The position numbers and the translations under genes are program-made. This document shows, piece after piece, positions 18,538 to 26,191 of a DNA stretch of 64,000 nucleotides; within the stretch, counting starts at the first letter, position 1; every line of letters begins with the position of its first letter. The notes beneath the pieces are model-generated. The model was not told the DNA's origin and made no database searches. It worked only from the letters and a program-made list of their open reading frames with translations. Origin of the DNA: Micromonospora echinaurantiaca (GTDB taxonomy: Bacteria; Actinomycetota; Actinomycetes; Mycobacteriales; Micromonosporaceae); the NCBI RefSeq assembly GCF_900090235.1, contig NZ_LT607750.1, forward strand, positions 5,509,001 through 5,573,000, written 5' to 3'.

Positions 18538-19521
18538 TCAGCCGATCATCTTCGTGAGCTCGGCGAGCGGGAACCCGCCGGCCGGGATCCGCTCCCGCAC
18601 CGCGCGGCGGACCGCGACCTGCACTGCCGCGTTGGCCGGCGTCGGTACGCCGTGCAGCCGGCCGAGCAGCACGATCTCGCCGTTGAGGTGGTCGGCCTCG
18701 GCCGAGCCGGCGCCGCGGGCGAGGCTCTGCCAGGTGGAGCCGCCGGCCCGTTCCGCACCGCCGACCGGCCGGTGCTGCACCAGGTCACCCCGCTCGGCCA
18801 CCTCCTCGGCCCGGCTGGTGTGCGCGATGCCGGCGGCGGCGAGCACCGCCTCGGCCTCCGCGCGGACCCGGCCGGCCAGGTCGTCAGGGATGTCCCGGCC
18901 GAGCAGCGCCTGCAGGCCGTTGCCGAGGTTGGCCAGCAGCTTGCCGTACTTCCAGCGCATCACGTCGTCGCGGACCGGGGCGACGAAACCGGCGCCGGTC
19001 AGGTCGGCGGCGACGGCCCGGTCGACCGCGTCCGAGCCGGTGGGGTAGCGACCCAGGTGGAGCATCCCCGGGTGCGGGTGGCCGTTGGCCACCACCACGC
19101 CCGGCTCCAGGTGGGTGGCGGGCAGCCAGACACAGACCGGGTGCACCTCGGCGAAGAGCCGCAGCGCGGCCGGTTCGTTGGCCACCCCGTTCTGCGCGAT
19201 GAACAGGGGCAGTCGCTCGCCCGCCGTACCGCCGCCGGCCACCGGCGCGTCCGCCCAGGCCGCCAGCGCGCCGACGGTGTCCTGCGACTTGACGGTCAGC
19301 ACCAGCACGGTGTCCGCGGGCAGCGGGCGGTCACCCGGCCGGTCCACGGCGGGCAGCCGGGCGGTCTGCTCGCGCTCAGGCTGGCGCAGGGTCAGACCTC
19401 GCTGCCGGATCGCGTCCAGATGCGCGCCGCGGGCCACCAGGGTGACGTCGTGGCCGGCCTCCGCCAGCCGTACGCCGATGGTGCCGCCGACCGCGCCCGC
19501 CCCGATGATCACATACCGCAC
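18538..19521 (-). CDS. 2-dehydropantoate 2-reductase-like (ApbA/PanE family) oxidoreductase
   Basis: 327 residues from GTG 19521. The N-terminal NADP-binding motif is YVIIGAGAVGGTIG (GAGAVG at 7-12); LTVKSQDT and FIAQNGVANE match the ketopantoate reductase fold, and the C-terminal domain carries the KYGKLLANLGN helix with the catalytic Lys. It may make pantoate for coenzyme A, but actinomycetes hold several ApbA paralogues, so the pathway is uncertain. The longer open frame upstream passes through tandem repeats and is rejected. Confidence 0.8.
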   Translation of the reverse strand: MRYVIIGAGAVGGTIGVRLAEAGHDVTLVARGAHLDAIRQRGLTLRQPEREQTARLPAVDRPGDRPLPADTVLVLTVKSQDTVGALAAWADAPVAGGGTAGERLPLFIAQNGVANEPAALRLFAEVHPVCVWLPATHLEPGVVVANGHPHPGMLHLGRYPTGSDAVDRAVAADLTGAGFVAPVRDDVMRWKYGKLLANLGNGLQALLGRDIPDDLAGRVRAEAEAVLAAAGIAHTSRAEEVAERGDLVQHRPVGGAERAGGSTWQSLARGAGSAEADHLNGEIVLLGRLHGVPTPANAAVQVAVRRAVRERIPAGGFPLAELTKMIG

Positions 19522-19660
19522 GGCCCCATTCTGCCTGGTACCAACGGGGCTCAGCCCGGCCCGTCGACCCGGGCACGCGCGCGCTCGTACGCCGCCCGGT
19601 TCCGCTCGACCAGCTCGGTCGTCCCGCCTCCTGGCCGACGCTCGTGCCGCTCGTCGCGGC

Positions 19661-19717
19661 TCGTGCCGGTCACCGGCGCTCGTGCCGGTCACCGGCGTTC
19701 GTGCCGGTGACCGGCGA
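19661..19717. repeat. Three tandem 19-bp palindromic units
   Basis: TCGTGCCGGTCACCGGCG plus one base is repeated at 19661-19679, 19680-19698 and 19699-19717, the last with one change. Each unit holds GCCGGT-n-ACCGGC, so each can fold alone. They lie between the M50 gene end and the start of the reductase gene, both on the minus strand. Confidence 0.75.
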
Positions 19718-19725
19718 CCGTGGGC

Positions 19726-20469
19726 TCAGAGCGTGAGGCCGGCGTCGGTGAGGATCGGGCCGGCCAGCAGGAGCGCGCCGACGGCCAGGGTGACCAGGTT
19801 GACCAGCGCGAAGACGGTCACCCAGAAGAACGCCGGCAGCGGGGTGATCCCGGCCAGTTGGTCGGCGTCGGATTCCGGCATCCGGCCCCGGCCCCGCAGC
19901 CGTTGCAGCTCCAGCACCGGCCGGACGCCGCCGAGCAGCAGGAACCACACCCCGGTGTACGCGAACACGGCCTGCACCTCCGGCGAGGCGTACCAGGAGA
20001 CGGCGAGCACGATCCCGCCGGTGACCAGCAGCGACAGGACGCCGAACACGTTGCGGATCATGACCAGCATGGCGAGCAGCAGCGCCACGGCGACCCAGAG
20101 CAGCAGCGTGATCCGGTTGCCGCCGAGCAGCCACGCCCCAGCCAGCCCGACCAGCGGCGGGGCGAGGTAGCCGGCGAGCAGCGTGAGGATCATCCCGGGG
20201 CCGGTCGGCCGGCCGGCCGAGAGGGTCAGCCCGGAGGTGTCCGAGTGCAGCCGGATGCCGCGCAACCGGCGGCCGGTGAGCAGGGCGGCCAGCGCGTGGC
20301 CCCCCTCGTGCGCGATGGTGACCGCGTTGCGGGCGATCCGCCAGGGCAGCCGAGTGGAGACCACCACCAGGGCGACGGCGGCGGTGAGCAGCACCAGCAG
20401 CGGCGGCGGATCCGGCTGCGCCCCGAAGAGGCGGTCCCAGAGTCCGGTCAACCCGTCGATCGACACCAT
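19726..20469 (-). CDS. M50 family membrane metallopeptidase
   Basis: 247 residues, about six hydrophobic segments. The zinc motif HEGGH lies at 54-58 (TIAHEGGHALAALL) just after the first helix, and the late acidic motif ESDADQLA supplies the third ligand region. This is the short M50B type that cleaves substrates inside or near the membrane; the substrate is unknown. Proximity to an ECF sigma factor and its membrane partner 1.2 kb away makes a regulated-proteolysis role possible but unproven. It diverges from the lysozyme gene. Confidence 0.85.
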   Translation of the reverse strand: MVSIDGLTGLWDRLFGAQPDPPPLLVLLTAAVALVVVSTRLPWRIARNAVTIAHEGGHALAALLTGRRLRGIRLHSDTSGLTLSAGRPTGPGMILTLLAGYLAPPLVGLAGAWLLGGNRITLLLWVAVALLLAMLVMIRNVFGVLSLLVTGGIVLAVSWYASPEVQAVFAYTGVWFLLLGGVRPVLELQRLRGRGRMPESDADQLAGITPLPAFFWVTVFALVNLVTLAVGALLLAGPILTDAGLTL

Positions 20470-20616
20470 GGGGCGCGAGCCTACCGGCCCCCGCCGTCTC
20501 GACCGCCATCCGCTGCTCGTTCCGACGGAGACCGGTTGCCGCTGCTCGAAGGCGACAACACTCGATGTCGCGCCGTCGGCACGCTGCGTCGATGCCGACT
20601 CGCCACATCAAGAACA

Positions 20617-20633
20617 ATGTCGAACATCGATGT
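20617..20633. promoter_or_regulatory. Overlapping palindromes upstream of the lysozyme gene
   Basis: A perfect 10-base palindrome ACATCGATGT (20624-20633) overlaps ATGT-CGA-ACAT (20617-20627) in an AT-richer divergent region between the M50 and lysozyme genes. A regulator site is plausible. Confidence 0.35.
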
Positions 20634-20716
20634 AGATTTCTTTAGCGCCCCTTGTGATCGAGGGCACTTACCTCCAAAGATAGGCGTCAATTCCATCGGC
20701 GTCCTTGGAGGCATCC

Positions 20717-21469
20717 ATGACCCGTACCAGATCATCGCTGCGCAGAATGCTCGCCGCCGGGCTGACCGTCCTCGCCACCGCGGCGGCGGGGCTCGTGGCC
20801 ACCGCGGGACCCGCGCAGGCCGCCACCGTCCCTGGCATCGACGTGTCCCACTACCAGGGGGCCATCAACTGGACCAGCGTCCGCAACGCCGGCATCCAGT
20901 TCGCCTTCATCAAGGCCACCGAGGGCACCAGCTACAAGGACCCGCGGTTCAACACGAACTACGTGGCCGCCTACAACGCCGGCGTCATCCGGGGCGCGTA
21001 CCACTTCGCCCGGCCCAACATCTCCTCCGGCGCCGTGCAGGCGAACTACCTGGCCTCCAACGGCGGAGCCTGGTCAGCCGACAGCCGCACCCTGCCCGCC
21101 GCGCTGGACCTCGAGGCCAACCCGTACTCCGGCGGCTACTGCTACGGCCTGAGCACGACCGGCATGCGCAACTGGGTGCAGGACTTCCTGAACACCTACC
21201 GCTCCCGCACCGGCCGGTACGCGGTCATCTACACCACCACCAGCTTCTGGAACACCTGCACCGGCAGTTGGAGCGGCCCGTGGGGCAACCACCCGCTGTG
21301 GATCGCTCGGTGGGCGAGTGCGCCCGGCACCCTGCCGCCCGGCGCCCCGTTCTGGAGCTTCTGGCAGTACACCAGCACCGGCAGCGTCTCCGGCATCGCC
21401 GGCAACGTGGACCGCAACTACTGGAACGGTGACCGGAGCCGGCTGATCGCACTGGCCAACAACACCTGA
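20717..21469 (+). CDS. Secreted GH25 lysozyme (N-acetylmuramidase)
   Basis: 250 residues. A classical signal peptide (RR near residue 9, hydrophobic 11-30, cleavage after AQA at 35) precedes a single GH25 domain. Family motifs are PGIDVSHYQG (Asp42) and AALDLEAN, whose Asp131 and Glu133 form the catalytic DxE pair, with WIARWAS near the end. It hydrolyses the beta-1,4 bond after N-acetylmuramic acid outside the cell. ATG 20717 has GGAGG six bases upstream. No cell-wall-binding repeats are attached. Confidence 0.95.
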   Translation: MTRTRSSLRRMLAAGLTVLATAAAGLVATAGPAQAATVPGIDVSHYQGAINWTSVRNAGIQFAFIKATEGTSYKDPRFNTNYVAAYNAGVIRGAYHFARPNISSGAVQANYLASNGGAWSADSRTLPAALDLEANPYSGGYCYGLSTTGMRNWVQDFLNTYRSRTGRYAVIYTTTSFWNTCTGSWSGPWGNHPLWIARWASAPGTLPPGAPFWSFWQYTSTGSVSGIAGNVDRNYWNGDRSRLIALANNT

Positions 21470-21500
21470 CCCGCGCCTGATCCGCCCCTGGAGAGGCAGT

Positions 21501-21557
21501 TGGCGGCAGCGGGATCGGCTGTCACCGTACGGTGGACAACTGGTCCGGCTGCCGCCA
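21501..21557. terminator. Branched terminator between lysozyme and small membrane gene
   Basis: Outer arms TGGCGGCAGC (21501-21510) and GCTGCCGCCA (21548-21557) pair perfectly, and an inner palindrome CACCGTACGGTG (21523-21534) can form a second stem. It lies in the convergent gap. Confidence 0.55.
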
Positions 21558-21569
21558 CGCCGCCCGGGG

Positions 21570-21797
21570 TCAGGCCCGTCGCCGGCTCATCGCCGGGACC
21601 GGGGAGTCCTCGCGGGCGAGGGCGCCGCGCCGCGACAGCCGCCAGCCAGCCACTCCGGCAACGGTGACGGTCACGACGCTGAGCAGCGCGACCAGCACCG
21701 GCAGCCCCACGCTGACCAGGACCAGGACGATGTCGCCGAGCGCGACCAGCATCCACAGTGCCACCCGGGGACGGGCGTCCTTGCGTCGGTAGCCCAT
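21570..21797 (-). CDS. Small two-helix membrane protein, unknown function
   Basis: 75 residues from ATG 21797, which has AAGGAGG six bases upstream. Two adjacent hydrophobic stretches (about 13-30 and 31-50) sit between a basic start (MGYRRKDARPR) and a basic tail ending SRRRA. Not recognised as a named family. It is convergent with the lysozyme gene. Confidence 0.65.
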   Translation of the reverse strand: MGYRRKDARPRVALWMLVALGDIVLVLVSVGLPVLVALLSVVTVTVAGVAGWRLSRRGALAREDSPVPAMSRRRA

Positions 21798-21870
21798 GTC
21801 GTACCTCCTTCCGTCGTGCCGGATGAGATACCCCGGTGGACGGGAGGCCATGCGAACCAATTGGTAGTCC

Positions 21871-21975
21871 CTAGCCGGGCTGGGAGATCGACTGGCGGTT
21901 GAGGTAGCCGAACTGGGCGGCGAAGGCCAGCAGAGCCAGCACCGTGCCGACGCCGATCGCGAACCCGACCGACAC
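21871..21975 (-). CDS. Possible 34-residue single-helix membrane peptide
   Basis: A short ORF immediately downstream of the kinase gene: GTG 21975 gives MSVGFAIGVGTVLALLAFAA then QFGYLNRQSISQPG and a TAG stop. The first 20 residues form one membrane helix and the tail is polar. There is no strong ribosome site (only GCGGGG), and it would need to be read from the kinase mRNA. It is plausible as a small membrane peptide but weakly supported. Confidence 0.3.
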   Translation of the reverse strand: MSVGFAIGVGTVLALLAFAAQFGYLNRQSISQPG

Positions 21976-21992
21976 CCCCGCGAGTGCCCGAA

Positions 21993-23900
21993 TCAGTCCT
22001 TGCGGTCGGGCACGAAGCCCTTCGCGATCAGCTCGAAGTTGGGCAGGTTGGCCGCCCAGTCCTTGTCGGCCACCTCCCAGCGCAGGGCATAGCCACGGTT
22101 CTTGGCGGTGACGAAGCCACGGTTACGGACCCGGATCCGGGTGCCGTCGCGGGTCTCCCGCCACTCCCAGTCCGCGCAGGTCTTCCAGAAGTCGCAGCGT
22201 TCGATGCTGATGTACTCGTAGTTGTTGACGATCTTCCTGCGGTCTGGCTCGATCCGCTCCCAGTCGGCCTTCGCGTCCGACTTCGGCGTGCTGGTCCACT
22301 GGACGAGCAGCTCACGCACCCCGTTGGGCTCGTCGAAGACGACGGTGTCGGTTCCGGCGTTACGGCGCACCCAGCCCTCCGGCAGCGGCAGGGTGAAGCC
22401 GGCCGGGTCCTTGTGCAGTTTCCAGCCGGGCGGCAGGACCAGCCCGGAGGCCGAGGCCGACGGCGTCGGGCTGGGTGCGGCGCTGGTCGGCGGGGGCGGG
22501 GCCGGCGCGGAGGCCTGCGTCGGGGCCGAGGTCGCCGCGGCACCGGTCGGGTCGGCCTGCGGGTTCTCGTCGTCGCCGCTGCTGAGCAGCGGGACCACCA
22601 CGACCAGACCGAGCAGGAGCAGCGCGACCGCCACCCCGATCAGCACGTTGCGCCGGGTGTTGTCCGGCTTCGTACCGTCGGACGGCAGCACCGGCGCGCG
22701 CCCGGACGGCGGGCTCACCGGCGCGGGCATCACGGAGGTGGGGTTCACCGGCTTACGCGGCTCGGCCTTCGTGCCGCCGGCGGCCGACGCCGGCGGGTCG
22801 ACCTTCGTCGTGGGACCGGCGTCCACGCTGGACGGCGGCGGTTCCACCTTCGCGGTCGGTGCGACGTCCGACCCGGCCGGCACCTTCGCGGTGGCGTCCT
22901 CCGCGGTCGCCCCCGCAGCGGCCGCCGAGGCGGGTGTCTGTGGCGCCCGGGGCGCCGGCGGGCTGACCGGCCGGTGCTCCTCCGCCGGTCGCGGCGCGGG
23001 CACCAGCGGCGGGCGCGGTTCGCGCGGACCGTTCGGCCCCGGCCGGCGTACGCCGTCGAGCAGCGGGATGGTCCGCGACCGCTTGCCGCCGGCCCGGCGC
23101 AGCAGCCGCTCGGCGACCTCGGCGGTGATCCGGTCGTTCGGGTCCTTGCGCAGCAGGCCGTTGAGCACCGGCTTGAGCGGCCCGGCGTTCTTCGGCGGCG
23201 GCAGCGGTTCGGTGGCCAGCGCGGCCAGCGTGGCGATCGCCGACGGCCGGGCGTACGGCGACTTGCCCTCCACCGCCGCGTAGAGGGTGGCGCCCAGCGA
23301 CCAGAGGTCGGCCTCCGGCCCGGCGGTGCCGTCGCGGGCCCGCTCCGGCGCGATGTACGCGGGCGAGCCGAGCACCATGCCGGTGCGGGTGACGTTCGGG
23401 TCGCCGGGGATGGTGGCGAGACCGAAATCGGTCAGCACCACCCGGCCGTCGTTGCCGAGCAGCACGTTGCCCGGCTTGATGTCGCGGTGCATCACGCCGG
23501 CCTTGTGCGCCGCCTTCAGCGCACCGAGCACGCCGAGCCCGATCTCCACCGCGCGGGCGGGCGGCACCGGGCCGTCCTCGGCGAGAGTGTCCTGCAAGGA
23601 CTTCGACGGCACGTACTCCATGACGATCCACGGGTCGCCGTCGGTGCGCAGCACGTCGAAGATGCGGACGACGTTGATGTGGTTGAGCCGGGCGATGGCC
23701 CGCGCCTCCCGCAGCGAACGTTCGCGCATCTCACGGCGCTCGTCGTTGGTGAGGCTGGGCGGCGGGACCAGTTCCTTGATCGCCACGTCCCGGTGCAGCA
23801 CCTCGTCGCGCGCCTTCCACACCCGACCCATGCCACCCTGACCGAGCGGCGATATCAGCCGGTATCGGTCAGCGACGAGTTGGGGAAGCGGGTTCGACAT
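21993..23900 (-). CDS. Membrane Ser/Thr protein kinase (PknB-like) with extracellular domain
   Basis: 635 residues. Kinase domain about 12-270: Gly loop GQGGMGRV (20-27), catalytic Lys42 in VAIK, HRDIKPGN with Asp140, DFG 158-160, and APE-like IAPER. A Pro/Ala-rich juxtamembrane linker (275-415) carries TAKV at 337 and 349 and TTKV at 364, possible autophosphorylation sites. One membrane helix (about 418-438) leads to a second low-complexity linker and an extracellular domain of about 150 residues (GWKLHKDPAGFTLPLPEGW...). ATG 23900 follows TACCGT by seven bases. It likely senses an envelope signal. Confidence 0.95.
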   Translation of the reverse strand: MSNPLPQLVADRYRLISPLGQGGMGRVWKARDEVLHRDVAIKELVPPPSLTNDERREMRERSLREARAIARLNHINVVRIFDVLRTDGDPWIVMEYVPSKSLQDTLAEDGPVPPARAVEIGLGVLGALKAAHKAGVMHRDIKPGNVLLGNDGRVVLTDFGLATIPGDPNVTRTGMVLGSPAYIAPERARDGTAGPEADLWSLGATLYAAVEGKSPYARPSAIATLAALATEPLPPPKNAGPLKPVLNGLLRKDPNDRITAEVAERLLRRAGGKRSRTIPLLDGVRRPGPNGPREPRPPLVPAPRPAEEHRPVSPPAPRAPQTPASAAAAGATAEDATAKVPAGSDVAPTAKVEPPPSSVDAGPTTKVDPPASAAGGTKAEPRKPVNPTSVMPAPVSPPSGRAPVLPSDGTKPDNTRRNVLIGVAVALLLLGLVVVVPLLSSGDDENPQADPTGAAATSAPTQASAPAPPPPTSAAPSPTPSASASGLVLPPGWKLHKDPAGFTLPLPEGWVRRNAGTDTVVFDEPNGVRELLVQWTSTPKSDAKADWERIEPDRRKIVNNYEYISIERCDFWKTCADWEWRETRDGTRIRVRNRGFVTAKNRGYALRWEVADKDWAANLPNFELIAKGFVPDRKD

Positions 23901-23907
23901 CGCAGAG

Positions 23908-23913
23908 ACGGTA
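23908..23913 (-). promoter_or_regulatory. -10 box of kinase gene
   Basis: TACCGT on the minus strand, seven bases before ATG 23900. Confidence 0.4.
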
Positions 23914-23979
23914 CCCGGAGCCCCCGACTGTCACACCGGCGGCACGCCACTGTGCGGCGTAGGTCAACTTCTCGACGCG

Positions 23980-23985
23980 TACGCT
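23980..23985 (+). promoter_or_regulatory. -10 box of accE
   Basis: TACGCT followed by six bases and ATG 23992. Confidence 0.45.
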
Positions 23986-23991
23986 GACGGC

Positions 23992-24213
23992 ATGTCTGCC
24001 GAAGAGCCGCTGTTCCGGGTCGTCCGCGGCGTACCGACCGCCGAGGAGCTGGCCGCCCTGGTGGGCGCGATCGCCGTGCGGTCCCGGCCGGCCGCCGCCC
24101 CCGCGCCGGCCGCCGTCTCGGCCTGGGCGCGCAGCGCGCGACCGGCCGGCGCGGCCGGCGCGGCCGTCGCCGCCGGCCCCGGCGCGTGGCGCGCCTCCGG
24201 CCTGCCCCGCTGA
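23992..24213 (+). CDS. accE: Acyl-CoA carboxylase epsilon subunit
   Basis: 73 residues. The small actinobacterial epsilon peptide is recognised by FRVVRGVPTAEELAALV at the start, an Ala/Pro-rich middle, SAWARSARP, and the conserved C-terminal GAWRASGLPR. It bridges alpha and beta carboxylase subunits and raises activity. In Streptomyces this gene directly follows the beta gene; here it is about 7 kb away, diverging from a kinase gene and served by its own leaderless-type promoter. Confidence 0.9.
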   Translation: MSAEEPLFRVVRGVPTAEELAALVGAIAVRSRPAAAPAPAAVSAWARSARPAGAAGAAVAAGPGAWRASGLPR

Positions 24214-24226
24214 CTTTTTCCAGGTA

Positions 24227-24257
24227 CGGATCACCGCAGCTCGGTGGCGGTGATCCG
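24227..24257. terminator. Terminator after accE
   Basis: CGGATCACCG (24227-24236) pairs with CGGTGATCCG (24248-24257) across an 11-base loop, 14 bases after the accE stop. Confidence 0.55.
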
Positions 24258-24359
24258 GAGGCCGGATGACGGATGTCCGTGGCCTTGGGGCTGCCGCCGT
24301 CGTCGCGCAGCCATTAACCTCACTCAGGGAAACCGAGCCGTAACAGGTAGGGAGGGCCG

Positions 24360-24815
24360 ATGATCCCTGAGGAGGACCGCCCAGCGTCCTGGCTCCGCGG
24401 CTACGGCGGCATCGAGGCCGACATCCGCAAGATGCGCGAGTTCGCCGACCGGCTCCAGGCCGAGGTGGAGCGCAACTACGCACCGCACCTGTCGTACATC
24501 GCCGAGGACATGACGGCGAAGGTGCCCAACCCGGCGGACGCCTTCATCGAGCTGGTCGACTTCCTGCGCGCCCACCACGAGACCCAGCAGGCCACCGCCG
24601 ACCTGGTCTGGGGCGTCGGCGGCGTCACCGGGCACCTTGCCGCCGCCGCCGGGACCGTCGCCGAGCAGTACAGCGGTTCCGACGCCTTCTCCTCCGCCCG
24701 GGTGGCCGACGTCGAACGGGCGCTCGCTGCGCCCGGCCCGATCGCGCCGACCGCTCCCCCGCCGGTGCTGGGCGACCCCACCGGGCCGGAGAGCGGGCCG
24801 GTGGTGCTGCCGTGA
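24360..24815 (+). CDS. WXG100/ESX-like helical protein, probable type VII-associated
   Basis: 151 residues. Residues 15-110 are predicted helical hairpin material: IEADIRKMREFADRLQAEVERNYAPHL, then a W-V-G turn (DLVWGVGGVTGHL) and a second amphipathic helix; the last 35 residues are Pro/Ala-rich. This is the general form of ESX partner proteins, but no exact WXG motif or YxxxD/E export signal is seen. Start ATG 24360 has GGGAGGG upstream. It is translationally coupled (GTGA) to the PPE-like gene and then to a mycosin gene. Confidence 0.6.
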   Translation: MIPEEDRPASWLRGYGGIEADIRKMREFADRLQAEVERNYAPHLSYIAEDMTAKVPNPADAFIELVDFLRAHHETQQATADLVWGVGGVTGHLAAAAGTVAEQYSGSDAFSSARVADVERALAAPGPIAPTAPPPVLGDPTGPESGPVVLP

Positions 24816-26191
24816 TCGAACGGGGCAGCGGCCGCACCTCCGGCCTCACCGACTGGCACCTGATGGATGTGGCGAGCATGTGGGCCTGCCTGCAGGACCA
24901 CGACACCACCAACCACTGGAAGCAGGTCGCCGGCTGGCGCAAGGTCTGCGACCTGGCCCAGACCCACCTGGCCCGGCTCCAGGAGTACCGGCGCGGTCTC
25001 GCCGAGGCATGGCCGCCGGAGACCAACGAGGCCGCCCGCGCCTACCTGCGCGAGCTGGACGAGCTGATCGACAAGGTACGCCGCACGCACGACGCCGCCA
25101 TCGCCAACTACACGGCGCTCTCCGCCGCCACCGAGGCCATCGGCAGCAGCCGGGCGGAGCTGGAGAAGGTGTACGAGGAGTGGGCGGTCAAGCTCCAGCA
25201 GAAGCGGGCGTACGAGGCGACGGCCGCCGACCCGAAGGCGGCCATGGGCAGCCGGGTGCCGGACCAGCCGGTGACGGACGCCGACCTGGAACGGCTCAAC
25301 GTCCAGGCGCGCGGCATCATGTACGGCCTCAGCAGCGAACTCCAACACGCCCAAGTAATGCTCCGCCAGCCCCCGCCAGCACGTCCTCCGATCCAATCCG
25401 ACAATCCAGATATTTACGGCGGGGCAAGTGCACCGCCGCCGATAATCCCCCCAGTTGTGCCGGTGCCAATCTCGGCCAAGGCCCCCTCGCCGACGCAACC
25501 GAAGCTGGTTCAACAGCTGCCTGCACCCTCAACGTCCGGACCTGGACCAGTCCTCGGTGGTGCTAGCGCGGCGCTGGCGCCCACGCCAACCCACCCAGCC
25601 CTTCCGAGCCCACCAACCCCCGGCTCGCCCCACCCAACGCCTAGCGTCGGAGTGTCGCTGACGCTTCCGCCAACCCCGAGAAATCGGCTTACCCCACCTG
25701 GATTGCCCCGGCCCGGGACCCTACCGAGCGGGGGCCATAACACTGTGCCGCACGCATCCCCGCCGGCCTCGCCTCGCCCAATGCCACCTGGTGGTTTGAT
25801 CGGAGGCGCGCCTGGCATGGGGCTCGCTCAGCCCGCTGGAAGTAACGGCCAGCCACGGCGTGTCAACCCGATCGGCGGCATCATCGGAGGCGGGGGCGCC
25901 GGTACCGCACCTACGGGAGGTGCGGGTTCACGCCCAGGCGGCGGTAGGAGCTTCGGAATACATGGAGTCGCCCCCATGGGGGGCGCGCCGAATCTAGGCG
26001 GCATTCCCGGCATGACCGCTGCGGGCAAGCGCGAGGTTCGACCCGAGCACCGGGATCAAGCTGGGGCGGAACCGCGCCACTGGGATCCCGACCGTCCGTG
26101 GGAAACGGATCAGGGCGTTAATCCGGTTGTGTTGCCACCCGACGACGATGGGCCGATCGACCCTGGCCCGGCAATCGGTCTCAATCGGTGA
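24812..26191 (+). CDS. PPE-like/WXG protein with long Pro-Gly-rich tail
   Basis: 459 residues from GTG 24812, overlapping the previous stop by four bases. Residues 1-185 are alpha-helical and well structured (DWHLMDVASMWACLQDHDTTNHWKQVAGW, long charged helices to VQARGIMYGLSSELQHAQ), like the four-helix N-terminal domain of actinobacterial WXG/PPE proteins. Residues 190-430 are low-complexity Pro, Gly, Ala, Ser, then an acidic end (DPDRPWETDQGVNPVVLPPDDD). Base usage changes abruptly near 25345, at the domain border: upstream codons are GC-ending, downstream ones are mixed. The tail may have been exchanged horizontally. Confidence 0.65.
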   Translation: MIERGSGRTSGLTDWHLMDVASMWACLQDHDTTNHWKQVAGWRKVCDLAQTHLARLQEYRRGLAEAWPPETNEAARAYLRELDELIDKVRRTHDAAIANYTALSAATEAIGSSRAELEKVYEEWAVKLQQKRAYEATAADPKAAMGSRVPDQPVTDADLERLNVQARGIMYGLSSELQHAQVMLRQPPPARPPIQSDNPDIYGGASAPPPIIPPVVPVPISAKAPSPTQPKLVQQLPAPSTSGPGPVLGGASAALAPTPTHPALPSPPTPGSPHPTPSVGVSLTLPPTPRNRLTPPGLPRPGTLPSGGHNTVPHASPPASPRPMPPGGLIGGAPGMGLAQPAGSNGQPRRVNPIGGIIGGGGAGTAPTGGAGSRPGGGRSFGIHGVAPMGGAPNLGGIPGMTAAGKREVRPEHRDQAGAEPRHWDPDRPWETDQGVNPVVLPPDDDGPIDPGPAIGLNR

